Notes: generated by a model not told the origin, from the sequence alone. DNA of 64,000 bases from Ensifer aridi (GCF_002078505.1 NZ_LUAV01000002.1:7689-71688), one strand, 5' to 3'; positions 53,542-62,825 are shown, numbered from the stretch's first letter. Translations and numbers: made by a program.

Positions 53542-55344
53542 TTGAACGCCAAGGATAGAAACCAGCGCGCAGTCGATTCCGAAACAATCACCGGAATCCT
53601 GCGGCGCGTTATCGCCGAAAACGGCCGCGACCACATCCGGGGCTATGCCTTCGCCATCGCATGCCTTGTCGTGGTGGCGGCAACGACGGGCTTCACCGCC
53701 TGGATCATGGAAACCGTGATCAACGAGGCCTTCGCCAACCGGCGCGCGGACATCGTGTTGGTGATCTGCGTAGCGATCTTCGCCGCCTTCGTTCTCCGGG
53801 GCCTTGCGACCTACGGGCAGGCCGTCGCGCTTTCGAAGATCGGCAACAACATCGTCGCGCGTTATCAGCGACGCCTTTATGCGCACCTGATGGCGCTCAG
53901 CGTCGGCTATTTCCACGAGCAACGCTCCGCCCAGCTCGCCGCCAAGATCAGCCAGAACGTCGGCGGTATCCGCGACGTGCTCAACATGACGGTGACGTCG
54001 ATTGCCCGCGACTTCCTGACGCTGGTCGCCCTGGTCGGCGTCATGTTCAGCAAGGACTGGCTCCTGTCGCTGATCGTCTTCTTCGTGGCTCCCCCACTGC
54101 TCCTCGGCCTGCGCTACATCTCCAAGCGTCTGCGCCTGGCGACGCGCGAGGCGATCGAGGTCAACAGCCGCGTCCTGGGTGCGATGCAGGAGACCATCCA
54201 GGGCATCACCATCGTCAAGGCCTTTACGATGGAAGAGGAGCTGCGCCGCAAGGTCGAGGCAATCATCGAGCGCGCAGAAAACCGCGCCAACCGCATCGCT
54301 CGCCTCAGCGAGCGCACGGCGCCGATGACCGAGACCTTCGCTGGCTTCGCGATCTCGAGCGTGCTCGCCTACGCGGCTTTCCGCACGATCTATAGCAATA
54401 TCCCGCCGGGCGCCTTCTTCGCCTTCGTCACCGCGCTCCTCATGGCCTACGACCCGGCCCGGCGCCTAGCGCGCCTGCAGGTGTCGCTCGAGCGCGCCGT
54501 CGTCAATGCCCGGATGATCTACGAGATCCTCGACACGGTGCCGCATCAGCGTGACCGGCCCGACGCGACCGAAATCAAGCTCGGCGAGGCGACGGTCGAG
54601 CTGCGCGACGTGCGCTTCGCCTACGGAAACGGCGAGGAAATCCTCAAAGGGGTCAGTTTCCGGGCGGAAGGCGGCAAGACGACGGCGCTCGTTGGTCCGT
54701 CCGGCGCCGGCAAGTCGACGATCATCAGCCTCATCCCGCGCTTCTATGATCCGCACGCGGGCGAGATCCTCATCGACGGGCAGAATATCGCCGGCGTCAC
54801 CAAGCAGTCGCTGCGCAACGGCCTCGCCTATGTCTCGCAGCAGCCCTATCTTTTCGAGGGTTCGATCCGGGACAACATCCGTTATGGCCGGCCCGAGGCG
54901 ACGGATGCAGAAGTCGAGGAAGCGGCTCGGCTCGCCTACGCGCATGATTTCATTCTGGCGCAGCCGGAGGGATACGACACTCCCGTCGGCGAACATGGCA
55001 TCACGCTTTCGGGCGGCCAGCGCCAGCGCCTGTCGATCGCTCGTGCGCTCGTGCGTGATGCGCCCATTCTGCTTCTGGACGAGGCCACTTCGGCGCTCGA
55101 CACCGAGTCGGAGGCGGCCGTGCAGAAGGCGCTCGAACAGGCGATGAGCGGCCGCACAGTTATCGTCATCGCCCATAGGCTCTCGACCGTCGTCAACGCG
55201 GACAAGATCGTCGTCATGAAGGACGGCACCGTCGTCGAGGAGGGCACGCATGAGGAGCTTGCGCGGCGTCCGGACGGTCTTTACGCTCGCCTGCACAATC
55301 TTCAGGGCAGCGCCGACACGCCCGCCGAGGTCCAAATCCTGTAG
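53542..55344 (+). CDS. MsbA-like ABC exporter (fused membrane and ATPase domains)
   Basis: This 600-residue half-transporter has an N-terminal six-helix membrane domain (about residues 30-320) and a C-terminal ABC domain. Walker A is [11 protein letters not shown], the Q-loop is [10 protein letters not shown], the signature is LSGGQRQR and Walker B is [12 protein letters not shown]. It acts as a homodimer and likely exports lipid, lipopolysaccharide or a drug-like substrate. The best start is a TTG at 53542, giving the conserved N-terminal charged region. Rhizobia carry several MsbA-like proteins, so the substrate cannot be named. Confidence 0.92.
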   Translation: MNAKDRNQRAVDSETITGILRRVIAENGRDHIRGYAFAIACLVVVAATTGFTAWIMETVINEAFANRRADIVLVICVAIFAAFVLRGLATYGQAVALSKIGNNIVARYQRRLYAHLMALSVGYFHEQRSAQLAAKISQNVGGIRDVLNMTVTSIARDFLTLVALVGVMFSKDWLLSLIVFFVAPPLLLGLRYISKRLRLATREAIEVNSRVLGAMQETIQGITIVKAFTMEEELRRKVEAIIERAENRANRIARLSERTAPMTETFAGFAISSVLAYAAFRTIYSNIPPGAFFAFVTALLMAYDPARRLARLQVSLERAVVNARMIYEILDTVPHQRDRPDATEIKLGEATVELRDVRFAYGNGEEILKGVSFRAEGGKTTALVGPSGAGKSTIISLIPRFYDPHAGEILIDGQNIAGVTKQSLRNGLAYVSQQPYLFEGSIRDNIRYGRPEATDAEVEEAARLAYAHDFILAQPEGYDTPVGEHGITLSGGQRQRLSIARALVRDAPILLLDEATSALDTESEAAVQKALEQAMSGRTVIVIAHRLSTVVNADKIVVMKDGTVVEEGTHEELARRPDGLYARLHNLQGSADTPAEVQIL

Positions 55345-55361
55345 AACGAAGGAATTCGACG

Positions 55362-56180
55362 ATGAGCGAAACGGACATGAAGCTCGTGGTGGTCGGCGCG
55401 GCCGGCCGTATGGGCCAGACGCTGATCCGGATCGTTCATGAGATGGACGGCGTGCGTCTCCACGCCGCAATCGGGCGGCCCGGCTCGCCCGTCATCGGCC
55501 GCGACGCAGGCGAGATCGCGGGGCTTGGGCCGATCGGCGTTCCCGTCACCGATAAGCCACTCGAAGCCTTTCTCGATGCCGAAGGCGTGCTCGATTTCAC
55601 GTCGCCGGCGACCTCCGTCGAATTTGCCGCGCTCGCGGCGCAGGCGCGCATCGTCCATGTCATCGGCACGACCGGCTGCTCGGCGGACGACGATGCGAAG
55701 ATTCTCGCCGCCGCCCGCCATGCCCGCATCATCAGGTCCGGCAATATGAGCCTCGGCGTCAACTTGCTCGGGGTCCTCACGGAAAAGGCGGCGCGCGCGC
55801 TTCCGGCCGCAGGATGGGACATCGAGATCCTCGAAATGCACCACAAGCACAAGGTCGATGCGCCATCGGGCACGGCGCTGCTTCTCGGCGAGGCGGCGGC
55901 GAAGGGACGCGGCATCTCCCTCGCGCAACATTCCGTGCGCGTGCGCGACGGCCATACCGGCGCGCGGTCTCGAGGGACGATTGGCTTTGCCACGCTGCGC
56001 GGCGGTTCGGTCGTCGGCGAGCACTCCGTCATCCTCGCCGGCGAGGGTGAGATGGTGACGCTCTCGCACAGCGCCACGGATCGCTCGATCTTCGCGCGCG
56101 GCGCGATCGCCGCCGCCCTCTGGGGCCGCGGCCGGAAGCCGGGCTTCTATACCATGCTCGACGTTCTCGGGCTCAACTGA
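55362..56180 (+). CDS. dapB: 4-hydroxy-tetrahydrodipicolinate reductase
   Basis: This 272-residue enzyme catalyses the second step of the lysine/diaminopimelate branch with NAD(P)H. The nucleotide loop is [13 protein letters not shown], and the catalytic histidine-lysine signature is [16 protein letters not shown]. The late [17 protein letters not shown] stretch is conserved. AAGGA precedes the ATG. gpmA follows after 28 bp. Confidence 0.97.
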   Translation: MSETDMKLVVVGAAGRMGQTLIRIVHEMDGVRLHAAIGRPGSPVIGRDAGEIAGLGPIGVPVTDKPLEAFLDAEGVLDFTSPATSVEFAALAAQARIVHVIGTTGCSADDDAKILAAARHARIIRSGNMSLGVNLLGVLTEKAARALPAAGWDIEILEMHHKHKVDAPSGTALLLGEAAAKGRGISLAQHSVRVRDGHTGARSRGTIGFATLRGGSVVGEHSVILAGEGEMVTLSHSATDRSIFARGAIAAALWGRGRKPGFYTMLDVLGLN

Positions 56181-56208
56181 ACATCTACATATTCAAGAGG
56201 AAAACGAA

Positions 56209-56844
56209 ATGAGCGGCACCCTCGTCCTTGTCCGGCACGGCCAGAGCGACTGGAACCTGAAGAACCTCTTCACCGGCTGGCGCGATCCTGACCTCACCGA
56301 GCTCGGCATCGAGGAGGCAATGGCCGGCGGCAAGGCACTCGCTGAATACGGCATCAAATTCGACATCGCCTTCACCTCCGCTCTCGTCCGCGCACAGCGC
56401 ACTTGCCAGCTCGTGCTCGATGCGGTCGGCCAATCGTCGTTGGAAACGATCCGCGATCAGGCGCTGAACGAGCGCGACTACGGCGATCTTTCCGGCCTCA
56501 ACAAGGACGATGCGCGTGCGAAGTGGGGCGAGGAGCAGGTGCACATCTGGCGCCGCTCCTACGACGTGCCGCCGCCCGGCGGCGAAAGCCTGCGCGACAC
56601 CGGCGCCCGCGTCTGGCCCTATTATCTCACCGACATATTGCCACGCGTGCTCGCAGGCGAGAAAGTGCTGGTCGCCGCCCATGGCAACTCGCTGCGCTCG
56701 CTCGTCATGGTGCTTGATCGCTTGACCAAGGAACAGATCCTCAAGCTCAACCTCGCCACCGGCGTGCCAATGGTCTACAAGCTGAAGGCGGATTCGACCG
56801 TCGCCTCCAAGGAAGTGCTCGGCGATATGTCCGGCGCGCATTGA
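56209..56844 (+). CDS. gpmA: 2,3-bisphosphoglycerate-dependent phosphoglycerate mutase
   Basis: This 211-residue glycolytic enzyme interconverts 3- and 2-phosphoglycerate. The phosphohistidine is in [12 protein letters not shown] and the second active-site histidine in [28 protein letters not shown] is also typical. It is shorter than the E. coli enzyme (250), as expected for the alphaproteobacterial form. GAGGAAAA precedes the ATG. Confidence 0.96.
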   Translation: MSGTLVLVRHGQSDWNLKNLFTGWRDPDLTELGIEEAMAGGKALAEYGIKFDIAFTSALVRAQRTCQLVLDAVGQSSLETIRDQALNERDYGDLSGLNKDDARAKWGEEQVHIWRRSYDVPPPGGESLRDTGARVWPYYLTDILPRVLAGEKVLVAAHGNSLRSLVMVLDRLTKEQILKLNLATGVPMVYKLKADSTVASKEVLGDMSGAH

Positions 56845-56880
56845 ACTTGGCGCGTTGACGTTGCAGGTGCGGGCGATTTG

Positions 56881-57022
56881 CCCCTCTCCTCGGGCTTAAC
56901 CCGAGGACTAACTCTCTCCCCGCGCGCGGGGAGAGAGGGGACTGAGGCGGCGCCGCGAGTCGCCTTTGTCCCACCTGCGGGGAGAGGGTGCCCGGCAGGC
57001 CGGATGAGGGGCAATCGGCGGC
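56881..57022. repeat. Rhizobial intergenic mosaic element (RIME-like)
   Basis: Nested GC-rich inverted repeats include CCTCTCCTCGGGCTTAACCC, CTCTCCCCGCGCGCGGGGAG and the tail GCCCGGCAGGCCGGATGAGG, which is the typical RIME end. It separates the convergent gpmA and alkyltransferase genes. Confidence 0.75.
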
Positions 57023-57037
57023 AATCCGTTTAAGCCC

Positions 57038-57910
57038 TCACGCCTTCCCCGCCTCCCAGCCGAGAATTGCGCGTTTGCGCGTCAGCCCCCAGTGGTAGCC
57101 TGTGAGGTCGCCGGTCTTGCCGAGCGCACGATGGCACGGCACGACGAAGGAGATCGGGTTGCGCCCGACCGCAGCACCAACGGCGCGTGAGGCCGTCGGC
57201 TGGCCGATATCTTCGGCGATTTTCGAATAGGTCGTCGCCTTGCCAAGCGGGACCTTCAGGAGCGTCTGCCATACCCGAACCTGGAAATCCGAACCGATCA
57301 GGAAGATTCTGAGCGGCTCCTCGGCCGACCAGCGATCCGGATTGAAAATGCGCGCCGCGTAGCGTGCCGTGGCGGCGCTGTCCTCGACATAGCTCGCGTT
57401 CGGCCAGCGGGCGGCCATGTCGTCGAAGCTCGCACGCTCCTCGCCGGTATCGGCGAAGGCGAGCCCGGCGAGGCCCCGGTCGGTGATCATCACCAGCGCC
57501 GTGCCGAAAGGCGAGGGATGGAAGCCGTAGCGGATGGTGAGGCCCGCGCCGCGCGCCTTCCACTCGCCGGGCGACATCGCCTCGTGCGTGACGAAAAGGT
57601 CGTGCAGCCGCCCCGGACCGGACAGGCCGACCTCGATGCTGGTCTCGAGCAGGGGCATGTCCTCCTGGCGCAGGAGTCGCTTCGCGTGGTCGAGTGTGAT
57701 CGCCTGCAGGAAAGCCTTGGGCGAAAGTCCCGCCCAACGGGTAAAGACCTTCTGAAGCTGCGTCGGCGATTGGCCGAGGCGCCGCGCGATCGTCTCGAGC
57801 GACGGCTGGTCGCGGTAATCCTCGGTCAGCATTGCGATCACCCGCCGGACCGTGTCGTAGTCGCTGCCCTCGGGGGTGATGTCGGTGGGAATGGATGTAA
57901 CGACGTTCAT
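57038..57910 (-). CDS. AraC-HTH/O6-methylguanine-DNA methyltransferase fusion (Ada-like without N-terminal domain)
   Basis: This protein of about 290 residues joins an AraC-type helix-turn-helix (about residues 20-110) to an alkyltransferase domain. The methyl-acceptor cysteine is in FVVPCHRALGKTG, preceded by the arginine-finger region TASRAVGAAVGRNPI. The zinc-binding N-terminal domain of E. coli Ada, which senses methylphosphotriesters, is missing. It therefore probably repairs O6-methylguanine but cannot be switched on in the classical Ada way. The ATG at 57910 has GAGGAG eight bases upstream, whereas 57916 is too close. Confidence 0.92.
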   Translation of the reverse strand: MNVVTSIPTDITPEGSDYDTVRRVIAMLTEDYRDQPSLETIARRLGQSPTQLQKVFTRWAGLSPKAFLQAITLDHAKRLLRQEDMPLLETSIEVGLSGPGRLHDLFVTHEAMSPGEWKARGAGLTIRYGFHPSPFGTALVMITDRGLAGLAFADTGEERASFDDMAARWPNASYVEDSAATARYAARIFNPDRWSAEEPLRIFLIGSDFQVRVWQTLLKVPLGKATTYSKIAEDIGQPTASRAVGAAVGRNPISFVVPCHRALGKTGDLTGYHWGLTRKRAILGWEAGKA

Positions 57911-57987
57911 GATCATCTCCTCATGCTGCAGATAATCATGCGGGCGAGCCTATAACCACCCGATTCTTGTCGGGCTTCGCGTTGCGC

Positions 57988-58485
57988 TTATCGCGATCGT
58001 GCGGTCGCCAGGGCGCGGGCGAAGGCGACGGCGAAGGTCTCGCGGTCGTCGCGGTTGAGAAAGGAGCCGATATCGGTCTGCCGCCCGCCGCCGCTGATCT
58101 TCATCGAGACGATGCCGATTTCCTGATGGCGCTTTATGCTGAACCGCGTCCAGAAGGGATTAAAGCGGTGCTCGGTCATCCTTCCCGACGGCGCGAACTT
58201 CTTCACCGACACATCGGTGCGCGAAACGCTGACCTCCTCGCGGGCGCGCGCCGAGTGGTAGTTGAGCCAGAAGGCGCCGAGGAGCAGCACGAAATCGAGA
58301 CCGAAGAAGAAGACAATCGGCCATGCGCCGATCACCAGGAAGACGAATATGTGCATGAGGCTCATGGCGCCGGCAATCAGAAAGAAAACCTTGAAGCCCC
58401 TTGAACCCAGGGAGCGGTAGGGCGTCAGTTCGGCCGCAAAGATCGGCTTTTCGTTGATGCTTGTCTCGACATTGCCTTCGGTCAT
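57988..58485 (-). CDS. DUF2244 membrane protein
   Basis: This 165-residue protein has two adjacent hydrophobic helices at about residues 30-75 (VFFLIAGAMSLMHIFVFLVI and IVFFFGLDFVLLLGAFWL). A cytoplasmic domain with RFNPFWTRFSI and the C-terminal FLNRDDRETFAVAFARALA follows. This matches DUF2244, a family often near nth in alphaproteobacteria. Its function is unknown. It is divergent from nth with only 22 bp between the starts. Confidence 0.85.
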   Translation of the reverse strand: MTEGNVETSINEKPIFAAELTPYRSLGSRGFKVFFLIAGAMSLMHIFVFLVIGAWPIVFFFGLDFVLLLGAFWLNYHSARAREEVSVSRTDVSVKKFAPSGRMTEHRFNPFWTRFSIKRHQEIGIVSMKISGGGRQTDIGSFLNRDDRETFAVAFARALATARSR

Positions 58486-58507
58486 GACCCATGACTATAG
58501 ATGCGCC

Positions 58508-59284
58508 ATGAAAAACGTGAAACTCAAATCGCCGCCGCAACCGTCAAAACCGAAGAAGGCGACGACAGGACGCAATGGCGCGCGGCGGCGCAGCGCCTAT
58601 AGCGCCGCTGAAGTCGAGGAGATCTTTCGCCGCTTCTCCATCCAGCGGCCGGAACCGAAGGGCGAGCTCGAGCACGTCAATCCGTTCACGCTGCTGGTAG
58701 CCGTCGCGCTTTCGGCGCAGGCGACGGACGCCGGCGTCAACAAGGCGACGCGGCCGCTCTTTGCCGTGGCCGATACGCCGGAGAAGATGCTGGCGCTCGG
58801 GGAGGAAAAGCTGCGCGACTACATCAAGACGATCGGCCTCTACCGCAACAAGGCAAAAAACGTCATCGCCCTCTCCGAGAAACTCATTACCGATTTCGGC
58901 GGCGAGGTGCCGCGCACGCACCAGGAGCTCATGACTCTGCCGGGCGTCGGGCGGAAGACCGCGAACGTCGTGCTCTCGATGGCTTTCGGTCAGTCGACGA
59001 TCGCCGTCGACACGCATATCTTCCGCATCGCGAACCGCATCCGGCTCGCTCCCGGCAAGACGCCGGACGAGGTGGAGGCGCATCTCCTGCGCGTCATTCC
59101 GAAGAAATATCTCTATCACGCGCACCATTGGCTGATCCTGCACGGCCGCTATGTCTGCAAGGCGCGCCGGCCGGAATGCGAACGCTGCGTGATTGCCGAC
59201 CTGTGCAAATCGCCGGAGAAGACCTGCGACATCCCGGCGCCGCTCGTCGAACTGCCGCCACAGGTGGTCCCCGTCGCCGGCTGA
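58508..59284 (+). CDS. nth: Endonuclease III (DNA glycosylase/AP lyase)
   Basis: This 258-residue base-excision repair enzyme removes oxidised pyrimidines. The helix-hairpin-helix is LPGVGRKTANVVL with the catalytic lysine, the catalytic aspartate is in VDTHIFRIANR, and the 4Fe-4S ligands are the four cysteines of CKARRPECERCVIADLC (spacing 6-2-5). A basic N-terminal tail of about 35 residues precedes the core. The ATG at 58508 has a weak ribosome site. Confidence 0.95.
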   Translation: MKNVKLKSPPQPSKPKKATTGRNGARRRSAYSAAEVEEIFRRFSIQRPEPKGELEHVNPFTLLVAVALSAQATDAGVNKATRPLFAVADTPEKMLALGEEKLRDYIKTIGLYRNKAKNVIALSEKLITDFGGEVPRTHQELMTLPGVGRKTANVVLSMAFGQSTIAVDTHIFRIANRIRLAPGKTPDEVEAHLLRVIPKKYLYHAHHWLILHGRYVCKARRPECERCVIADLCKSPEKTCDIPAPLVELPPQVVPVAG

Positions 59285-59306
59285 CGGTCGTGCCTGCCGT
59301 CCTCGT

Positions 59307-59403
59307 GCATGTCGCCCGAAAGTGTGCAGCGGTTTCGGACAACGACACGCCCAAAAACGAGGGCATAAAGCGCGTCGCGTGAATTCGATGAACGCGAGGT
59401 GCT
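59307..59403 (+). repeat. Dispersed rhizobial intergenic element, copy B
   Basis: It starts GCATGTCGCCCGAAAGTGTG and includes ATAAAGCGCGTCGCGTGAAT. It is the partner of copy A at 52289-52380. It fills the gap between the convergent nth and tetR genes. Confidence 0.75.
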
Positions 59404-59997
59404 TCATGCAGCGATCAGGCGATCGATCAGCCTGTCGATGGCGTAGGCGTAGTCGGCACGCGCGGCGCCGGCATCGATCTCGAGCGCGGCCCGGTCGAAA
59501 GCGGCCGATAGCAGGAACGCCATTGCCTTGACCGCCTTTTCCTCCAGGCGGTGCGGAGCCATGACGGCGGCCAGCCCTTCCTCGAGCGTTCTGCCGCCAT
59601 GCGCAGCGTCGATCATCGCCATTTCGGTAACGCCGAGGACGGCCGGGCCGTCGAGCAGCAGCAGGCGCACCCTGCCGGGCGCCGCCATCGCGTCGAAATA
59701 GGCGGCGGCCCCGGCGAGTAGCGCCTCGCGAGGCGCAAAGCCTTCAGCGGCGGAGTTCTCGATGGTCGCCGCGACTTCGCGCGCCTCCCGTTCTATGACC
59801 GCGCGAAACAGCGCCTTCTTGTCCTCGAAGTGGTGATAGAGCGCGCCACGCGTAAGCCCGGCCGCGGCAACGATCTCCGGTGTCGCCGTGTCGGCATAGC
59901 CCTTCTCGACGAAGAGTGCGCGGGCGGCATCAAGGATCGCGGCTCGGGTCGCGTCGGAGCGCTCCTGATTCGAGCGTCTCGGTCTTCTCTGTTGCAT
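59404..59997 (-). CDS. TetR/AcrR family regulator
   Basis: This 197-residue repressor-type protein has its DNA-binding domain at residues 14-62 ([16 protein letters not shown], then [21 protein letters not shown]). The C-terminal ligand domain is typical in size. It is divergent from a VOC-family gene. Two palindromes lie in the 67-bp gap, and the nearer one abuts the start codon, so autorepression is likely. The inducer is unknown. Confidence 0.92.
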   Translation of the reverse strand: MQQRRPRRSNQERSDATRAAILDAARALFVEKGYADTATPEIVAAAGLTRGALYHHFEDKKALFRAVIEREAREVAATIENSAAEGFAPREALLAGAAAYFDAMAAPGRVRLLLLDGPAVLGVTEMAMIDAAHGGRTLEEGLAAVMAPHRLEEKAVKAMAFLLSAAFDRAALEIDAGAARADYAYAIDRLIDRLIAA

Positions 59998-60014
59998 ACA
60001 TACAGCCTGTATGT
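59998..60014. promoter_or_regulatory. TetR operator candidate, proximal
   Basis: ACATACAGCCTGTATGT is a perfect 8+1+8 palindrome touching the tetR start codon and covering its ribosome site. Its centre is 28 bp from that of the second site. Confidence 0.8.
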
Positions 60015-60025
60015 TATCGATGAAT

Positions 60026-60042
60026 ACATGCAGATTGTATGT
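60026..60042. promoter_or_regulatory. TetR operator candidate, distal
   Basis: ACATGCAGATTGTATGT matches the proximal site with two mismatches between arms. It lies 22 bp before the VOC-family start. Confidence 0.7.
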
Positions 60043-60064
60043 TGCTGATCGACGGAGGGGAAGG

Positions 60065-60490
60065 ATGAAATCGACGAGCTATTATCCGGTCATCATGACG
60101 GACGACGTTCGGGCCACGGCGGATTTTTACGTGAAGCATCTGCGCTTCGAGCCGCTTTTCATGAGCGACTGGTATATGCATCTTCAATCGGCTGAGGACG
60201 AGCATGTGACGCTCGCCGTCCTCGACTATCGGCATGAGACCGTGCCGGAACAGCACCGGGCGCCCGTCCGCGGCGTGCTGCTGAATTTCGAGGTGGAGGA
60301 TCCCGACCGGCTTTATGATGAGATGCGAAGTGCGGGGCTGCCTATCCTCAAGCCGATCTGCGACGAGGACTTCGGTCAACGCCATTTCATCACAGCCGAT
60401 CCCAACGGCGTCATGATCGACATCATCAAGCCGATTCCGCCGAGTGCCGAGTTTGCCGCGGCCTATGACGCCGAGGCGCTGCCGGCATGA
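60065..60490 (+). CDS. VOC/glyoxalase family protein
   Basis: This 141-residue protein has the paired beta-alpha-beta-beta-beta modules of the VOC superfamily. Landmarks are [38 protein letters not shown], and [22 protein letters not shown] (core [16 protein letters not shown]) with a metal-ligand glutamate replaced by aspartate in this last block. It could be a resistance protein or a dioxygenase-like enzyme. It is divergent from the TetR gene and probably its main target. GGAGGGGAAGG precedes the ATG at 60065. Confidence 0.88.
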   Translation: MKSTSYYPVIMTDDVRATADFYVKHLRFEPLFMSDWYMHLQSAEDEHVTLAVLDYRHETVPEQHRAPVRGVLLNFEVEDPDRLYDEMRSAGLPILKPICDEDFGQRHFITADPNGVMIDIIKPIPPSAEFAAAYDAEALPA

Positions 60491-60504
60491 TCACCGGCAT
60501 CTTT

Positions 60505-60598
60505 GCCCGCTGCACGCATCGTTGAAACGCAGCATTCTAAGTGCAGCAGCGCCCTTTGGACGTCTGAAAAGACGCGCCGCGCTGTAGTGTCTTCCAAA
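60505..60598 (-). repeat. Second copy of the element at 40757, opposite orientation
   Basis: Read on the minus strand it contains CTACAGCGCGGCGCGTCTT, GGGCGCTGCTGCACTTAGAAT and a GCTGCG tail. It lacks the long perfect hairpin of the 40757 copy. It lies between the VOC gene and the PfkB gene. Confidence 0.65.
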
Positions 60599-60655
60599 TG
60601 GCCGGAAAACCGCTATTAACGAACACCGGTCATTTTGAAAACCCGGACGGAGTTC

Positions 60656-61648
60656 ATGGCAAAATTCGACGTGCTGGCGATCGGCAATGCGATCGTTGAT
60701 ATCATTGCGCGCTGCGACGACGGTTTCCTTGAGGAAAACGGCATCATCAAGGGCGCGATGAACCTCATCAATGCCGATCGCGCGGAACTCCTCTATTCGC
60801 GAATGGGGCCTGCAGTCGAGGCGTCCGGCGGCAGCGCCGGCAATACGGCGGCCGGCGTGGCCAGCCTCGGCGGACGGGCGGCCTATTTCGGCAAGGTCGC
60901 CAGCGACCAGCTGGGCGAGATCTTCACCCACGATATCCGCGCCCAGGGCGTGCACTTCCAGACGAAGCCGCTCGACGGCCATCCGCCGACGGCACGCTCG
61001 ATGATCTTCGTCACCGAGGACGGCGAGCGCTCGATGAACACCTATCTCGGCGCCTGTGTCGAGCTCGGCCCGGAAGACGTCGAGGCCGACGTCGTCGCCG
61101 GCTCCAAGGTCACCTATTTCGAAGGTTATCTGTGGGATCCGCCGCGCGCCAAGGACGCGATCCGCGAGGCGGCACGCATTGCCCATGCGCACGGCCGCGA
61201 AACGGCGATGACGCTTTCCGACAGTTTCTGCGTTCACCGCTACCGCGGCGAGTTTCTCGAGCTCATGCGCTCGGGCACGGTCGACATCGTCTTCGCCAAC
61301 CGCCAGGAAGCCCTCGCTCTCTATGAGACGGAGGACTTCGATCACGCGCTCGACATGCTGGCGAAGGACTGCAAGCTCGCCGCCGTTACGCTGAGCGAAG
61401 AAGGCTCCGTCGTCGTGCGCGGCGCCGAGCGCGTCCGCGTCCGTGCGAACTCGCTTGAGCAGGTGGTCGATACCACCGGCGCCGGCGATCTCTATGCCTC
61501 CGGCTTCCTGTTCGGCTATACGACCGGCCGCTCGCTCGAGGATTGCAGCCGGCTCGGCAATCTTGCCGCCGGCATCGTGATCGGTCAGATCGGTCCGCGC
61601 CCGCTGGTCTCGCTCGCGAGCGCCGCCCGCGAGGCCGCTCTCGTCTGA
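60656..61648 (+). CDS. PfkB-family carbohydrate/adenosine kinase
   Basis: This 330-residue ribokinase-fold enzyme has the two PfkB signatures: GGSAGNTAAGVASLGG near the N-terminus and DTTGAGDLYASGFLFG with the catalytic aspartate near the C-terminus. Rhizobial proteins of this type are usually annotated as adenosine kinase, which would turn adenosine into AMP and complement the salvage genes at 18.6-28.5 kb. The substrate cannot be fixed from sequence. GGAG precedes the ATG at 60656. Confidence 0.9.
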   Translation: MAKFDVLAIGNAIVDIIARCDDGFLEENGIIKGAMNLINADRAELLYSRMGPAVEASGGSAGNTAAGVASLGGRAAYFGKVASDQLGEIFTHDIRAQGVHFQTKPLDGHPPTARSMIFVTEDGERSMNTYLGACVELGPEDVEADVVAGSKVTYFEGYLWDPPRAKDAIREAARIAHAHGRETAMTLSDSFCVHRYRGEFLELMRSGTVDIVFANRQEALALYETEDFDHALDMLAKDCKLAAVTLSEEGSVVVRGAERVRVRANSLEQVVDTTGAGDLYASGFLFGYTTGRSLEDCSRLGNLAAGIVIGQIGPRPLVSLASAAREAALV

Positions 61649-61697
61649 TGCATGGCATCCGAAAGCGCGGTTTTGACGGAATCGAAAGCGTCTGTTC

Positions 61698-62219
61698 ATG
61701 CTCATTATCTTGGGCGGCTTGCCGGGAAGCGGGAAAACGACAATTGCTCGCGCTTTAGCCAAGCGGCTACGCGCAGTGCATGTGCGCGTCGATACGATCG
61801 AGCAAAGCATTCGGGCTTCCGGTGTCCTGGACTCGGACGTCGGCCCAGCAGGATATGTAGCAGCTTATGGGGTGGCTGAAGACAACCTCACTCTCGGCAA
61901 TACAGTCATTGCGGATTCGGTAAATTGCCTGCAAGTAACCAGAGACGCTTGGCTGGCGGTGGCAGAGCGATCGGCAATGCCAGCCGTCGAGGTGGAGGTC
62001 ATCTGCTCGGACAAGGCGGAACATCGCCGGCGGGTAGAAACCCGGGTGACCGATGTACAGCGGCTGTTAAAACCGACGTGGGAAGAGGTCACCGATCGAG
62101 TCTACGAAGATTGGGGGTCGCGTCCCATCGTCATCGACACCGCGACGGCGAACGTGGACGAGCTTGTTACCGATCTGGTTTCGAACCTTGAGCTTGGCCG
62201 GAAATCAATCAAGCCATGA
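61698..62219 (+). CDS. Small P-loop kinase/AAA-type ATPase
   Basis: This 173-residue protein starts with Walker A GGLPGSGKTTIARALA and continues VRVDTIEQSIRASG and ADSVNCLQVTRDAW, a layout shared with chloramphenicol phosphotransferase- and zeta-toxin-like small kinases. The C-terminal VYEDWGSRPIVIDTATANVDELV is common to predicted AAA family kinases. Codon use is less GC-biased than in the neighbours (TTA, GCA, TTG codons are frequent), which suggests recent acquisition. No antitoxin-like gene is adjacent. Confidence 0.8.
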   Translation: MLIILGGLPGSGKTTIARALAKRLRAVHVRVDTIEQSIRASGVLDSDVGPAGYVAAYGVAEDNLTLGNTVIADSVNCLQVTRDAWLAVAERSAMPAVEVEVICSDKAEHRRRVETRVTDVQRLLKPTWEEVTDRVYEDWGSRPIVIDTATANVDELVTDLVSNLELGRKSIKP

Positions 62220-62285
62220 CTTCTGGCACGCTCTACTTTTTTGCGGACGCTTTGCTAGCGAGCTAACGGCCCGTCCCGACGCCGC

Positions 62286-62825
62286 CTACTTGAAGGCCTC
62301 GCCGGGATAGGCGCCCCAGATCTCGGCCTGGGCGATCCAGCCCTCGACCCCTTGCGTCTCGGCATGGCACCACTCGCCATTGCACTCGCCGATATGCAGC
62401 ATGACGCCGGGCTCCATCCGCGCGACGATCGGCGCCGTGCTCTGCGGATCGCGCCTTAAATTGACGAAGACCTCCTCGCCCTTGCCGCGCATCCAGGGAG
62501 CCGCAAGCGCAGTGCGGTCACCGGAGAGAAGCGCCTGGTTGACCCAGCCCTCGGTACCGTCCGCGTCGCGGATCCGACGCCAGTTGTCGTATTCCTGGAT
62601 GATCTCGACCGGAACGCCCGGTTTGAGATAGCGGAACGCGACCGCATAATCGAGGCTCGGGCCGATTCTGAGATTGACGCTCTTGGCCTTCAGGCTGACG
62701 AAGCGGGGAAGGGGCAGGCCGCTCGGCCCCTTGGCCGCCTGGGCATGGGCGGTGGTGGTCAGCATGGCCGTCGCGAGGAGTGCGGCTGATATGAGTGCAG
62801 AGGCTTTGGAAATGATGTGACGCAT
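62286..62825 (-). CDS. Secreted SH3-domain protein
   Basis: This protein of about 179 residues has a signal peptide (ASALISAALLATAMLTTTAHAQA) and two SH3-like modules. The first covers FVSLKAKSVNLRIGPSLDYAVAF to GWVNQALLSGD, the second covers EVFVNLRRDPQSTAPIVARM to GWIAQAEIWG. It is probably periplasmic and may bind cell wall. I chose the ATG at 62825; one at 62837 would add four residues. A conserved CNGEWCHAE stretch carries two cysteines. Confidence 0.88.
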   Translation of the reverse strand: MRHIISKASALISAALLATAMLTTTAHAQAAKGPSGLPLPRFVSLKAKSVNLRIGPSLDYAVAFRYLKPGVPVEIIQEYDNWRRIRDADGTEGWVNQALLSGDRTALAAPWMRGKGEEVFVNLRRDPQSTAPIVARMEPGVMLHIGECNGEWCHAETQGVEGWIAQAEIWGAYPGEAFK

